Shown here in pieces: positions 45,480 through 56,345 of a DNA stretch of 64,000 nt. The notes below the pieces were generated by a model. It was given only the letters and a program-made list of their open reading frames with translations. It made no database searches and was not told the origin of the DNA. Origin of the DNA: Ochotona curzoniae (taxonomy: Eukaryota > Chordata > Mammalia > Lagomorpha > Ochotonidae); the NCBI RefSeq assembly GCF_017591425.1, contig NW_024466599.1, positions 74,318,501-74,382,500 on the forward strand. Reading direction: 5' to 3'. Position 1 is the first letter of the stretch; each line of letters starts with the position of its first letter. The translations under genes and the position numbers were made by a program.

Positions 45480-46849
45480 TGACTGACTGCTTGCTGGCAC
45501 AAGCCATACTAATGAGAAACATAAGGGAACTTTAAGAAACTCAGGGAAAATATGTTATGAAAAACTATGTATAGATCTGAAAAAAAATGCGCCAAGATAA
45601 ACCCCTAATAGTCTCTTAATTCCATTAGCTTTTGGGAGCATCCTTAAGAATGTGGGGGATATGGAGTGATGGACTAGAGAATTCCACCTGCATTAGAAAG
45701 GTTAGGAAGAGATGTAGTGAGTTCTAGGCATGGCTAAGGGACAGGAAGTCTGTTGGTTTCCCTAGAAGAATCTCCAATCTTATAGCAGGTTCAGAGTAAT
45801 CCAGAATTGGAGTGTGGGGGTTGTTGAAACTTGGTAATGAACAGTCTCATAATGCTCTTGTAGAAATGTTTGGAATGGCTGCACATGGAGCACTTCCAAG
45901 AATTGGAAACTTCGAAAGCATTTGAGTAACACTGTCACCTCCATTGTCACATTTCACTGAGTCCTCATTGTCAAGGATGTTGGTACTCCTCCCCTGGGCG
46001 TGAGCCTTGCCCTGCCTTGATTGGTAACGTCGCTGGTCATCACCACATTTGCAATTACCTCCCTTAGGGTCACTACCTTGTGAGGATATCAGAATGCTCC
46101 TGCTTGGCCAGCTCCTTTGTGGTATTTGAGCCAGGTTTGACGTTAGCATTCTGAAAAGGACACGTGAACAGGTTCTGCATGCCAAAGGAGTTGAAAAGGG
46201 ACTTGTGAGGGTTTATGATTGAGATCATCAGAAACTTTGGAAAATGTGTGGGGGACAAATTTGAGATAGTTAGACCACGAACAGACATACGTAGCTTTAG
46301 ATAAGGCCCCATATACTAATTCCAATACAAACAAATTTGCCAAAAGTGTACTTTGCTGCCCCAAGCACATTGATTGGCTCAATGGCAAGCAACATTGAAG
46401 AAAAAAAAAGTAAACATAAAGTAGAAAAAGGAACCTGAAGACATAAAACAGTAGTCATCATGGGAGACCCACTCGGTTGCTCTCTCTTTGTCCACCATAG
46501 AGCCTTAGCAGACCCCATTCACCAAGGCATCAAACACATACAGCTGACGGATATTTTCAAAGTCTTAAAAAATGCTGCAATGACTATGTATTCTGTATGT
46601 CAGAAATAAAAAGACGAGAGAAGCTGCCAATGAAATGGGCTAACTGATTTCACTGGGCATAATGAGATCAAGAGGCAGAACTTAACCCACCAGAAAGGAG
46701 TATGGTTACCATAATAATCAACACAGCCAAGATGGCAATCAAAATGGCATGACACAAAGGGTTCTTTGGCAGGGTCTAATGTGGAATGGGACCCCTTGAA
46801 CTGAAATGGATTGGCAGCCCACCAAGACCCTACTTGAACTGTATATCAT

Positions 46850-47150
46850 CCCTAAGAAAAACCTCTAAATTTGGTTAACAGATGTCCAACTGGAACAGCA
46901 AGATGGAGAGTCATGTCAGCTTACTCCATTTCCAGACATAAATCAATTCACAGATCAAGAATGTATGTGTTAAAGGGAATCTGGGTACACTTGTGGAAGG
47001 ATCTTGTCATAATACACAAACATATGCAGTACGTATTCTTTCTTTGTTTGCCTTCAAAGACTCTACAGCTCTCGACTGAGTTAGCTATACCATTGAGGAA
47101 AGGGAAATACCCACATCTCCCAGGGATTATTAGACACTGGCATTAAGTCT
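46850..47150 (+). pseudogene. Possible retroviral RNase H-like pol remnant
   Basis: The 91-codon frame 46871-47146 has 'CPTGTARWRVMSAYS', reminiscent of the start of an endogenous retroviral RNase H domain, followed by a span ending 'PLRKGKYPHLPGIIRHWH'. Catalytic acidic residues cannot be placed with confidence. It lies upstream of the integrase-like patch in the same strand, as pol order requires. Weak on its own. Confidence 0.3.
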
Positions 47151-48158
47151 TGGGAACCCAGAATGTCCCGTTAGTCTGGCAACGAAGTGTAGATCTCTTG
47201 AGCCAGCCTGTGGTTAGTGCTTCCATTCCTAAGTGTATAGCTAGACTAGACACATTCCGAAATGGAGCCAGAGCAGGAAGAATGGTCTGGTGAAAACCTT
47301 TTGGCATGTATTTCTATATCATGTCTTTGTAAAACGCATTGAAGCAAAAGCAATAGCAGTCATCACAGGTGGCATCACGGTGACCAGTCTCAGCTTCACT
47401 AACCTGAAGGAGATGCTAAGATTGATGTGTTCATGCATTTCATCAGTGCAAAAGAAAGACGGACTTTGAAAAATCATGTTAAATTATATTAAACTTAACC
47501 AGATGATAATATCAAATGCTTCTGTAAATCCTAAAGAAATCTCATTATGGAACCAAATCTACAGGTTATGGAACCTGGTATACATCTCTCAATCTGACCA
47601 TGCTTTTTCTTTCCTAATAATCAGAGATGTGAACCATCACCACCTGATTTCAGGGCTATGTTAGTCCTATGAATTTTTCATAATTAATTCTGCAGTGAAC
47701 TTGGCCACCTCCCCATTGCATCGAACACAGTGATGATGAATGCATCTTAACTCCCTTGGTGAGACACAGAAACATCAGAGGATAGAGATAAACGTTCAAA
47801 AACTCAGAACGCTTGGCATTTTCAATGGTTCAAGACACATCAAGAGAGTTCTGTATTATGAATTCATCTGAGAGAGTGGCTTCTTTAAACTTGGAAAGCA
47901 ATGCATATCACCTTCATTTGTGCTAATAACCCATAAAGAAATCCCTTTAAGGATTCCCAGAGCAGTTCAGCAGTTGCAAACATTGAAAGCTCCAGATACA
48001 GTAACTCCATGTGAGGCAGAGCAGAAACCAGTACTGAGGTCTGGGCAGAACTTGTAGTGAAATAGGCAAAAAATAGGCAAAGTTATGTTCCCATCAACCA
48101 TTCTTCTGTTGAGAAACAGTGCTTGACTTACTTCTGGATCCTGATAGGGTAAAGACTG

Positions 48159-48200
48159 ATGTGGGAGAAACAAAGTAAAAAAAAAAAAAAAAAAAGCACC
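48159..48200 (+). repeat. Poly-A run
   Basis: About 19 consecutive A near 48177-48195, preceded by 'gagaaacaaagt'. Could be the tail of an unrecognised retroposed copy, but no body is identified upstream. Confidence 0.8.
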
Positions 48201-48256
48201 AAGCCATGTAGTTGGATGTACCAATCACATAAGCATATCAGGATCAGTTGTCCCTG

Positions 48257-48308
48257 GGAAGGAAGAAAGGAAGGAAGGAAGGAAGGAAGGAAGGAAGGAA
48301 GGAAGGAA

Positions 48309-48401
<93 letters not shown>

Positions 48402-48461
48402 GGAGGAAAGAAGGAAGGGAGGAAGGGAGGAAGGGAGGGAGGGAGGGAGGGAGAGGAAGGA
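48257..48461 (+). repeat. Compound (GGAA)/(GAAA)/(GGAA, GGGA) microsatellite
   Basis: GGAA units 48257-48312, pure GAAA units 48313-48400, then mixed GGAAG/GGGAGG units to 48461. About 205 bases of one-strand purine. The 187- and 75-codon Lys/Glu/Arg frames here are repeat translations. Confidence 0.98.
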
Positions 48462-48929
48462 ACCTTACAACCTAGTCTGCATGATAATCATACAGGTAAC
48501 AACCCAGACTTTTTACCAATAAAACAACATTCGCTAAAAACAGTGGGAAGATGGAATCCACTTCTTCGGCAGAACTTCAGACAGCTTATCTGTTTTGCAT
48601 GTTTGTTTGCTTGTTTTACCTTGTCTGGAAAAAGAGATAACAATAGGTCGAAAGCTACCAATTCATGGCAGAAGGCGACTGGTTTGACTGAGTGGCCAAA
48701 AGCTCCAAACATTCAAGAGTGAAGAATGAATGAAAAAGGCTAGTGACATTTATCAGGTATGCAGGACAGATACAGGAATGTTATGCATTCAAATGGCCTC
48801 AGAGAATGGCAAGTGAATCCTCATAAATTATGCTGAGAAGGTGCTCAATAACCAGGGGGATTAGAGAAGGGGTGGGTGTCTATCACACTTCTCCCCCACC
48901 ACCCTAATGATTTTGCAAGATCAGGAACT

Positions 48930-49190
48930 ACGTAGTGAAGCGGCACAAGTGAAGCCATGGATTGTCTTTCTCAAGCTGGTCCAGCTGACCTCTGTACTCA
49001 AAGGATCCAGCCGGTTACCAGGGATCAAATCAGTGATAATTGGTCCCCTTCCAAAATGGGAGAAGCAGCGATTGCTTCCCAGGCGTGGAGACATAACGGT
49101 TATGGATATTTTCTTTGTTGCTCATTTTGCTTCTGCCAACACCTCTCTGGGACCGAATGAATTTAATATTCACAAACACAGTTCCTAACA
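48930..49190 (+). pseudogene. Retroviral integrase-core-like remnant
   Basis: In the 93-codon frame at 48907-49188 the stretch 'IIGPLPKWEKQR' resembles the entry to the integrase catalytic core, and about 20 codons later nucleotides 49085-49145 read across two frames as a VET..GYGY..HFASANT pattern, fitting the second part of that core after one frameshift. This order and spacing is typical of endogenous retroviruses, perhaps class III. No catalytic triad can be completed and the frame stops at 49188, so it is inactive. Confidence 0.45.
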
Positions 49191-49970
49191 AACTGCTTCT
49201 AATTAAGGAACTGAGTTTTTAACAAAGAAAGTGAGACAATGGTGTGCTACTCACAGGATTCACCAAGTTCACATTGTCCCCAGGCTTGAAACTGCCAGAA
49301 TAACCTAAGCTATGTCAGCAACGAATGAACATAACTTTGCAAAGTTAGGAAACTGCCCAACAGATGCAGTCTAGACCCTTAACCATCAACCAGCATGTGG
49401 CACTCTTTTCTGCCTGCTGCAAAATGGGTCCAGGATCCAAAGCAGAGGATAAGGTTGATAATTTCCTTTCCCCATATAATCATTCACCCACTAAATTGGC
49501 TTCCTGGGCCTGCATCTTTGGGTTTGCTTTTTCATAGACTTTAGTTGCCAGAAAGGACTGCTTCCAGAGGGCATGGAGCACCGAAAGGAAGAAATTTCAT
49601 TTGAAACCTTTCTCTCACCACAACTCCAGGAATACTTACTGACCTCATTTGGTGGCCCTGACAAGATGGATATTCATCTGACACTATAGATGTGAGTGGA
49701 GACAGTTAGGGTTTACCACCAGGAACCCCCTCCTGATTTTAATAACTTCCTGTGGCAGTACTGGCTGCTTTCCAATTCGCTGCACAGGTAATGCAGTTCC
49801 CAGGGACTAGTTGCTAGCTTGTAAGCTTAGCTGCAAGAAAAATCCTCAAGCCCTCTAAAAATCCTAAGCACCCAACTATAGGTAATTACTTAGCCTTTAT
49901 TAGTCTTTGTTACTCACAACTGCTCAGTGATTGATTAACAGTGGAAGCCCATTTTTGTAACAGCTATTTT

Positions 49971-50295
49971 AAAAAAAAATGTGAGCCTTGAAAAGATGTG
50001 CTCTTAGTTGCTGCCCTACAGACACTTGTTCAAGCGCAGCAGCCTTGCTTCCTGTCCAGCTCACTGCTAATGTGGCTGGAAAGGTAGCTAATAATGCTCC
50101 AAGGGCTTGGACCCCTTAACTCCTTTGAGACCTGGATGTCTTCCTGGCTCCCAGCTTCAGTCTAGCCCCTGCTGACCATCACAGCCACATGGAGGATGAA
50201 CCATAAGAGGGAGGGGCATTGCTATCTCTCTCTCTCTTTCTCTCTCTCTTGTTTTCACTTTCTCTCCCTTTTGAATAAACAAATAATTTTTTTTG
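49971..50295 (+). mobile_element. Old CSINE-group SINE
   Basis: 'cttcctgtccagctcactgctaatgtggctgg', 'aagggcttggaccccttaactcc', 'gagacctggatgtcttcctggctcccagcttcag', 'cagccacatggaggatgaacc', CT stretch at 50225-50250 and 'tttgaataaacaaataa'. The head is heavily diverged and its start is approximate. Confidence 0.75.
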
Positions 50296-50467
50296 AAAAA
50301 GTCAATGCTTCACTTAAGTGACAGACGGATGGACTTCTGACTGCTTATGAAGGACTAAACTACTATTATAAAATGGGGAAAATCAGTCAGGGGCGGATCC
50401 CAGACCCTATGGAATTATACCATAAAATACAAAATTAGAAATAAAATAAAATAAAAAGTCAGTGCTT
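50296..50467 (+). mobile_element. Very short L1 3'-end insertion with 15-bp TSD
   Basis: Body 50311-50452 matches the last part of the L1 3' UTR at 42940-43100 ('cacttaagtgacagacgg', 'cttatgaaggactaaactac', 'ggggaaaatcagtcagg', 'ggatcccagaccctatggaattatacc'). Flanks aaaaagtcaatgctt (50296-50310) and aaaaagtcagtgctt (50453-50467) are target-site duplications with one mismatch. Extreme 5' truncation to 142 bases; a 50-base segment around 'ggacaaggaggagttttgg' is absent. Confidence 0.93.
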
Positions 50468-52019
50468 ATTAGCACATGATTCTCTTCTAGGACTTAATCT
50501 AAAGAAAATAGACTCCAAATGCATATACAAAAATACATTTATTTCTGATTCAGAAGCATTGATTTAACTACAATCATTAACAAATGGTGATTGATAGATG
50601 AACAAGAGCAATCAATATAATTTTTTAAAAAGCCACAAGTTTCAAAATGATAATTTAGCTTTCATGAAAAAATCTAATAGAATGTAGAATTAATATGCAT
50701 TTCTCAATGAAAAAGCAAACCACAAAGACCGGTAGCTTAGAACTTTCCATAAGTGTTTTGCCTTATATTTGAAGGAAGGGATAAGGAATGATGAATAACT
50801 TGCAAAAATGTCTAATTTTTGAATTTAACTTGCCAGATTTCCAATTAGAAAGTAAAATATGTACTTGCGCTATTCAAAATAGGAGCTAAAGTCATTGTAC
50901 ATGTTTGGGTCAATGTCTACTTCACAAGCATTTCACAATTACATGCCCAGAGCTTCTATAAATGCTAAGAAAGCCAATTTTTTAAAAAAAAAAAGCCTAA
51001 TTCTCTCTGAAAATGCTTTTGATAGAGGAGAAACTTCCGAACTTGAGGCTGAATTTCAGAATTAGTCTTCATCACACAGGCGTTGTCTCCTGCCTCTCAC
51101 CTTTTCTGCCCGGTAGCCATGTTAAGAGGAAGCTCCCACTGATTCCAGAACATACTCACAGCTCAACTAATGTGTGACGAATGTGTTAAATTAGCATCCT
51201 TCTGTAGCATTTCAGATCCAGCGGTGTTGTCCTATAAGAACTTCAAATATTTTCCTAGTCTTTATTATTGCTTTTTGCAGCTCAGGGTTTTAGTGCCGTA
51301 GTTCTACCCCATATCCCACTTTATCAGACTTCAAAAGTCAGTTGCAGTTGTGTGCCAATGGCCTGAGTGATGGCATTCCACTTGGGGTTTCCTGCATGAT
51401 GTGACATGTCCTTGTCATCAGTAGCCTAGCATGCCTAAAGCTAACTCTGAGACATTGAACTTGACTTGTGCATTTGGTGAAGATGAAGGTTGCTCAAAAT
51501 AAGTCTTTTTACCCAATAATCTTATTCAGATAATTAAAAACTTCCTGGGTCAGATTTCCTTAGTCATTGATGTGCTATTCAATATTGATGAGGTAAAGGA
51601 AATCACCAACTGGGCATTTGGATTTTAAGGATATGGACATTCAATACTGGGAAGCGTTCGGAAACACAAGGCACAAGCTTGAACGCTCTCCCCATATGAA
51701 TTGGAAAAAAAGCCTGAAAGCAGTTTCTTTGCAGTCATAGCTTTGTATTAAAAATAAATACATAAAATAAAAAAGACAGCCATTCTGTTCCAAACAGCAC
51801 AAAATCCAGCACCAACGTGAGCTCAGCAGTCCTTGCCAACTGTCCTTCCACCCAAGGAAAAGCCTGGCAGACAGTAGTCACCATGTCACTTGCAAATCTG
51901 CTTAACACAGCTAACACCTTCAGCTTTACCTAATTCTGGTACACCTAGTTCGATGCAACAGGTATGCATCTTAAAAAAAAAAGAGCAAAAGAAAGAAAGA
52001 AAAAGGAGAGATTAATTTT
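50468..52019. other. Unassigned stretch
   Basis: 1.5 kb free of recognised repeats except A-rich patches near 50977-50995 and 51972-52012. No credible open frame. Confidence 0.5.
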
Positions 52020-52560
52020 AAAAAAAGCCTACACCAGTAATTTAAATTCACTAGAGAGTTAGCTATTTAGAGGAACCCTGTTGTAAATCCTTTCACAAAC
52101 TGAAGAACATTTAAGTAATTACCCTCTAATTCATGAGCTCTGGAAGGTCAACTATTTAAATGTCTGGCTTTCTTAATTCGAGGCACACCCACATTTATAC
52201 AATGTCTTTAAAAGTCAGTATGTGTTTCTCAGATACATAAAATGTGAGGGTTTTTCTTCTCTTTAGCAGAAAAGAAAATAACTTGGGTGAACTAGGCAGA
52301 AGATATGCAGAGCTCTGGCAACTGTTTAAACAGTGTCTAGAGAGAGGCTGCCTGTGGAGCAGGCCAAGGGTTGCTGCAATCTAGAATCAAGCAGCCATAT
52401 ATTTAAGAGCACATTGTGAGCACACACATTTTAAGCCCCTGTAATTTGCATGGAATCTTTAAATTCTCTTAATTTATTTTCAATTTACTCCTAATTTATT
52501 TGGTGGTTAACCATATGTTTTTATTTCTCAGTAAACTTAACCAAGAACTAGCAATCAGTA
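52020..52560. promoter_or_regulatory. Candidate AT-rich conserved non-coding element
   Basis: Rich in homeodomain-like words (taatttaaattcac, taattaccctctaattcatg, cttaattcgaggc, ctcttaatttattttc, cctaatttatttgg) without being a simple repeat, and without repeat-family landmarks. This composition is common in developmental enhancers, but no comparison is available; unassigned ancient repeat is the alternative. Confidence 0.25.
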
Positions 52561-52640
52561 TAAACACATAATATGAATATTAGAAAATGTTTGGAATATG
52601 GCAACGTATCTGAGATATTATTTAAAAAAATCCTTAAAAA

Positions 52641-52995
52641 ATATTTGGCTTGGGCCCGGTGGCGTGGCCTAGCGGTTAAAGTCCTCGCCTTGAATGCACC
52701 AGGATCCCATATGGGCACCGGTTCTAATCCCAGCAGCTCCACTTCCCATCTGGCTCCCTGCTTGTGGCCTGAGAAAGCAGTCGAAGACGGCCCAAAGCCT
52801 TGGGACCCTGCACCCATGTGGGTGACCTAGAAGTAGTTCCTGGCTCCTGGCTTCGGATCGGCGCAGCACCGGCCGTTGCGTTCACTTGGAGAGTGAATCA
52901 TCGGACGGAAGATCTTCCTCTCTCTCTCTCCTCCTCTCTGTATATCTGACTTTGTAATAAAAATAAATAAATCTTTAAAAAAAAATGTTTGGCTT
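52641..52995 (+). mobile_element. Young CpG-containing CSINE with target-site duplication
   Basis: Body from gggcccggtggcgtggcctagcgg (52652) to about 52985, with 'ccaggatcccatatgggcaccggttctaatccc', 'agtcgaagacggcccaaagcc', 'cttcggatcggcgcagcaccggccgttgcg' and 'aatcatcggacggaagatcttcc'. Flanks share tttggctt (52644-52651 and 52988-52995). With the copy at 38208, this is the closest copy here to an active-subfamily consensus. Confidence 0.95.
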
Positions 52996-53061
52996 ATAAA
53001 TTGTGAAGCCAGGACATAAAGACACAATGAACATTTAGCTCCTTATTTGTAGCTTTCTGAG

Positions 53062-53408
53062 TTTTTTTTTTTTCTTTAACATTTACTTACTTTTATTTGG
53101 AAGATAGATTTACGAAGAGAGGAGACAAACAGGAAGATCTCCCATTCACTGGTTCACTCCCCAAATGGAACTATGGCTGGAGCTGAGCTGAAGCCAGGAG
53201 CTTCTTCTGACTTTTCTATGCAGGTGTAGGGTCCAAAGGCCTTGGGCCATCCTGCACTGCTTTCCTAGGCCACAAACAGGGAGCTGGATGGGAAGTGGGA
53301 CTGCTGGGACACACACTGGCATACAATAGGGGTCACATCAGAGATCTTAATTGAGATGTCAGCACCACAGGACAAAGGATTAACCTGCTGTGCCACCATA
53401 TTGGGCAG
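53062..53408 (-). mobile_element. Inverted CSINE-type SINE, full length
   Basis: T run and 'tacttacttttatttggaagatagatttacg' (tail), 'tcactggttcactccccaaatgg', 'agctgaagccaggagcttc', 'gtgtagggtccaaaggccttgggcc', 'ctttcctaggccacaaacagggagctggatgggaagtgg', and 'ttaacctgctgtgccaccatattgggc' at the head (53408). Confidence 0.94.
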
Positions 53409-53497
53409 AGTATTTCCATCATCCCAAATGCACATGCTGCAGCCCTGACTCCCGATTCAAGTGATTGCATTTGCAGATAAGGTTATTAATAGAAGTA
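53409..53497 (+). mobile_element. MaLR LTR, left part (split by Tigger)
   Basis: 'gcagccctgactcccgattcaagtgattgcatttgcagataaggttattaat' fits the 5' half of an MLT1-like LTR ('ctaac...aatgtgact...tttgcagataagg'). Continues at 54319 after the inserted DNA transposon. 5' end lost against the neighbouring SINE. Confidence 0.65.
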
Positions 53498-53665
53498 TAG
53501 AAAAGCCTCCCCTCACCCATCCGTAGTTTCACTCCCTGTGGTTTTGTTTACATGTAATCCACTACAGTATAAAAATACAAAATGAAAAATTATACTAATA
53601 AATAATTCATATGTTTTAGATTGCTTGTTGTGGTGGGTCACGTCAAGAAATCTTGAGCAATCTTT
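53498..53665 (+). mobile_element. Tigger-family DNA transposon, left end
   Basis: 'aagcctcccctcacccatccgtagtttcactccctgtgg' corresponds to the terminal region of Tigger1-like elements, followed by 'gaaaaattatactaataaataattcatatgttttagattgc'. It precedes a SINE insertion; the other half is at 53971. Confidence 0.82.
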
Positions 53666-53970
53666 AGCGCAATGGCCTAGCAGCTAAATCCTGTATAGAT
53701 GCTGGTTCATGTCACCGCTGTTCCACTTCCCATCCAGCTCCCTGCTTGTGGCCTGGGAAAACAGCCGAGAATGATCCAAAGCCTTGGGACCCTGCATCCA
53801 TTGGGGAGACCTGGAAGAAGCTCCTGGATCCTGGCTTTGGAACATCCAGGAGCCAGGAGCCACTTGGGGAATGACCCAGTGGATGGAAGATATCTCTCTC
53901 TCTCTCTGTGTCTTTCCTTCTCTGTGTAAATCTGCCTTTCCAATAAAAATAAGTAAGTTTATTTTAAAAA
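53666..53970 (+). mobile_element. CSINE-type SINE nested in Tigger
   Basis: 'agcgcaatggcctagcagctaaatcc' head, then a gap where the CATATGGGC word should be ('ctgtatagatgctggttcatgtcacc'), 'gtggcctgggaaaacagccgag', 'gacctggaagaagctcctggatcctggc', 'gaatgacccagtggatgg' and 'ctgcctttccaataaaaataagtaag'. Confidence 0.9.
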
Positions 53971-54316
53971 TTTCACACTATCCTCCTCCATCCTGTTGAA
54001 GACAGGAGTCATCTTACGGCCAGTATATTTGTGACTCACCCAAGTCACTCCTTAACTGGTTGTCAGCTCAACCACCATTGTTCCACAAAGTTGGTGTTAA
54101 GTGACCCTTATTTTACTTCATGCTGGTTCCAAATCCCAAGAGTAGTGATATCAAGGCGGCACTAGGGTATGAAAAATGCAACGACTGCCCAGCTCTGTGG
54201 CTATGTGACCATGCTATCAGACACACAAGAAAGCCAGAGTGTGCTCTGTATCATTTATGGTTCCAGAACTCTGGGGACTTGGAATGTATCCCTCTCGTGG
54301 AAGAGGGAACTGTTCT
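53971..54316 (+). mobile_element. Tigger-family DNA transposon, right part
   Basis: Resumes with 'gttaagtgacccttattttacttcatgctggttccaaatcccaagagtagtga' (54094), which is the region around the transposase start in Tigger1 relatives, and closes with 'tcatttatggttccagaactctggggacttggaatgtatccctc' (54251), the 3' terminal region. The start codon region is directly followed by the 3' end, so the transposase body is missing: a non-autonomous deletion derivative of MER2 type. Confidence 0.85.
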
Positions 54317-54332
54317 AATTCAATGTAAATAA
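54120..54332 (+). pseudogene. Tigger transposase N-terminal scrap
   Basis: A 70-codon open frame begins at the position of the Tigger transposase start (M-VPNPKSSDI..., the K-S-S-D run being typical), but only the first dozen codons correspond to transposase; the rest reads through the element's 3' terminal non-coding sequence. Not a functional protein. Confidence 0.65.
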
Positions 54333-54650
54333 AGTCCTAAAGTTTGGGGCCTCATCTGATGGGATGAGTGTCCTATTAAGAAGAGAACCAGAGGATGAGC
54401 TCATATCATCTCTTTCTTCGCATCCCTTGGTCACCCCTCCCTACCATTCCCTCTACCCATTTGTGCACAAAGAGGTCACGTGAGGACACAACGAGAAGGC
54501 AACTGACCACAAGTCAATTGGAGAGCTCTCACCGAAAACCAATGCTGGCAGTATCTCGGTCTTAGGCTTCCAGCTCCAGCCTGGAGAGAAATATATTTCT
54601 TCTGTCTGAGCTACCCAATCTGTTGTATGGCTGCCCTAGCAAACTAATAT
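54319..54650 (+). mobile_element. MaLR LTR, right part
   Basis: 'gtcctattaagaagagaaccagagg' (54370), 'tttgtgcacaaagaggtcacgtgaggacacaacgagaaggc' (54461), 'gagctctcaccgaaaaccaatgctggc' (54521), 'cttaggcttccagctccagcctggagagaaatatatttcttctgtctgagctacccaatctg' order (54561) and terminal 'gctgccctagcaaactaata' (54631). This is a classic MLT1/MST 3' half. Confidence 0.9.
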
Positions 54651-56274
54651 CGTTGGTAAAAAAGGACAGCCCTGGAAATAAAATGCTCAGAATAAAATAT
54701 TGGAGCTGGGTCACTGACCATTCTGATGACAGTAAAGCTGCCATTGCTGAAGATAAGTGGCAGCTGTGCGGTTGGTCCCTGGGAGGCCTGTACGGAATCG
54801 ATCAGGATGAGAGGCAGGTAGACGGGGAAGCAGCAGGTGAGTGATAGTGATGCTCCTTAAACGGCACAGGGACAACAATAACTGTAAATATTGGGGAGCA
54901 GGGGGTGCTGTGTTTTGCCCTTTGCTTCAGAAGTCCTGAAAAATAATAACCACTCATGCCAATATGTTTTGCTAAAACCTGTGGCATGGCCAGCTCAAAG
55001 CATGTAACCTAATGAAAACTGGGCCTTTTAAAACCAACACTAATGAGCCCATATTCGGGCATCCGTGATAACAAAGGTGCCCTGCTAAGGCAAGGGGCTG
55101 AGAAAAGCAATTTTCCCTGGGGTGAGGGAAGGATACATGGAAATTCTCTACCCTTCTCTAAGTTTTTCCATAAACGTAAAAAAGGTCCTAAAGACGAAGA
55201 AAATTTTTTAATAAAATAAAATGAGTGTGAATATAAGGAAGTTAAAAGTCGGAGTTGGACAATGGAAAAGGCTCGGACCAGCCAATTCTGACCTTGAGGT
55301 AGACTCCTGAAAATCGCAGGCAAAGCGGTAGGAGTTCCAAGAAGGCCTCTCATGTTGAAGGCCAGGGACATGTAGACACCTTTTGAGGAGAGGTGTAGGT
55401 GCTATAGATGGGCCTAAAAATGTTGGCACCTAGATGCCCTTCACTGCCTTGCTCCTTCCTGTCCATGAGGAGCCTGCTGAATCCGCTGACCTCCAAAACT
55501 CCGCTAGGGAGTGCTGTCAAGCAAGGACTCCTGTTCTTCATCAGGTCAGGTCCTCCTCCCATCCCTCATTGCTTCTATAGGGTTTCTGTTGGAAACCAAT
55601 CCCTTGAAGTGAATAGAAGGATGGTCGGACCTGGATAATCCAGAGTTTCCAATCTGTAGTATCCATCAATTGTGTATCCAAAATATTTTTTTAAAAACAG
55701 CATCTGAACTTATAAACTGGACACGTACAGACTTTTGTTCTTATCATTCCTAACTAAATGACACAGTGTGATAACTATTTGCATAGCATTTATATTGCAC
55801 GAAGTATTATAAGGCAACATAAGTACATACGAGGATATCTGTAAGCCACATGCAAATTCTACATCATTTTATAGAAAGGACTTGAGTATCCCTTTCCAGA
55901 TATTGGCATCCATGGAAGGTCCTGGAAGCAATATCCCAAGAGGTCTACTGGACAACTGTGTTGACCAGGAAGGAGCATAATACCCAGGCCAGGGTGAATG
56001 GAGTAGGAGGTTAGATTGGGGAAGGGTTATTGATCGTAGAAAGCCTGTTCTGAATGACCCCTTGCATGGTGGTGTCTTCACCTGAAGCCACAGCAATGCC
56101 ACAGTGCTGTCCTCACAAGCACCTCTTCAGACTGCTTTGATCTGTCCTGTTTCACTTCCTTTCTCTCTCATTCCTGCTAGCCGAACACTCACTCCCTTCT
56201 AAGTGACTCAGGCAGAACCATCCATTCACACACAGTCCTGGAGACTATCCAGGCTACCACAGATTCAATCACCA
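54651..56274. other. Unassigned stretch
   Basis: 1.6 kb, repeat-poor by eye. The longest frame is 120 codons (minus, 55009-55371) with no domain. No exon supported. Confidence 0.5.
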
Positions 56275-56345
56275 ACCCCACCGTGGCACAGAGACAGACT
56301 GCCCAAAGTAACACAGCTAAGGGGCAAACTTAGTCGCCACCAGGC
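56275..56345 (-). mobile_element. MIR core fragment, inverted
   Basis: 'gtggcacagagacagactgcccaaagtaacacagctaaggggc' matches the reverse of the MIR core ('gaggcacagag...cttgcccaaggtcacacagctag'). Confidence 0.65.

Larger units (their letters stand above)
45480..49970. mobile_element. SINE-free block, probably a decayed ERV interior
   Basis: About 4.5 kb without SINEs or L1 words, interrupted by a microsatellite. The plus strand carries two patches resembling retroviral pol (46850-47150 and 48930-49190, see those entries). The minus strand carries several 70-110-codon frames at 45847-46518 that I cannot assign. LTRs at either end are not recognised. A mixture of unrelated old sequence remains possible. 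Confidence 0.35.

Noticed and set aside
48159..48722. 187-codon Lys/Glu/Arg-rich open frame
   Set aside because: Its core is the purine microsatellite; the flanks have no domain and no conserved start.
53498..54316. Active DNA transposon
   Set aside because: The transposase body is missing and the element is split by a SINE.
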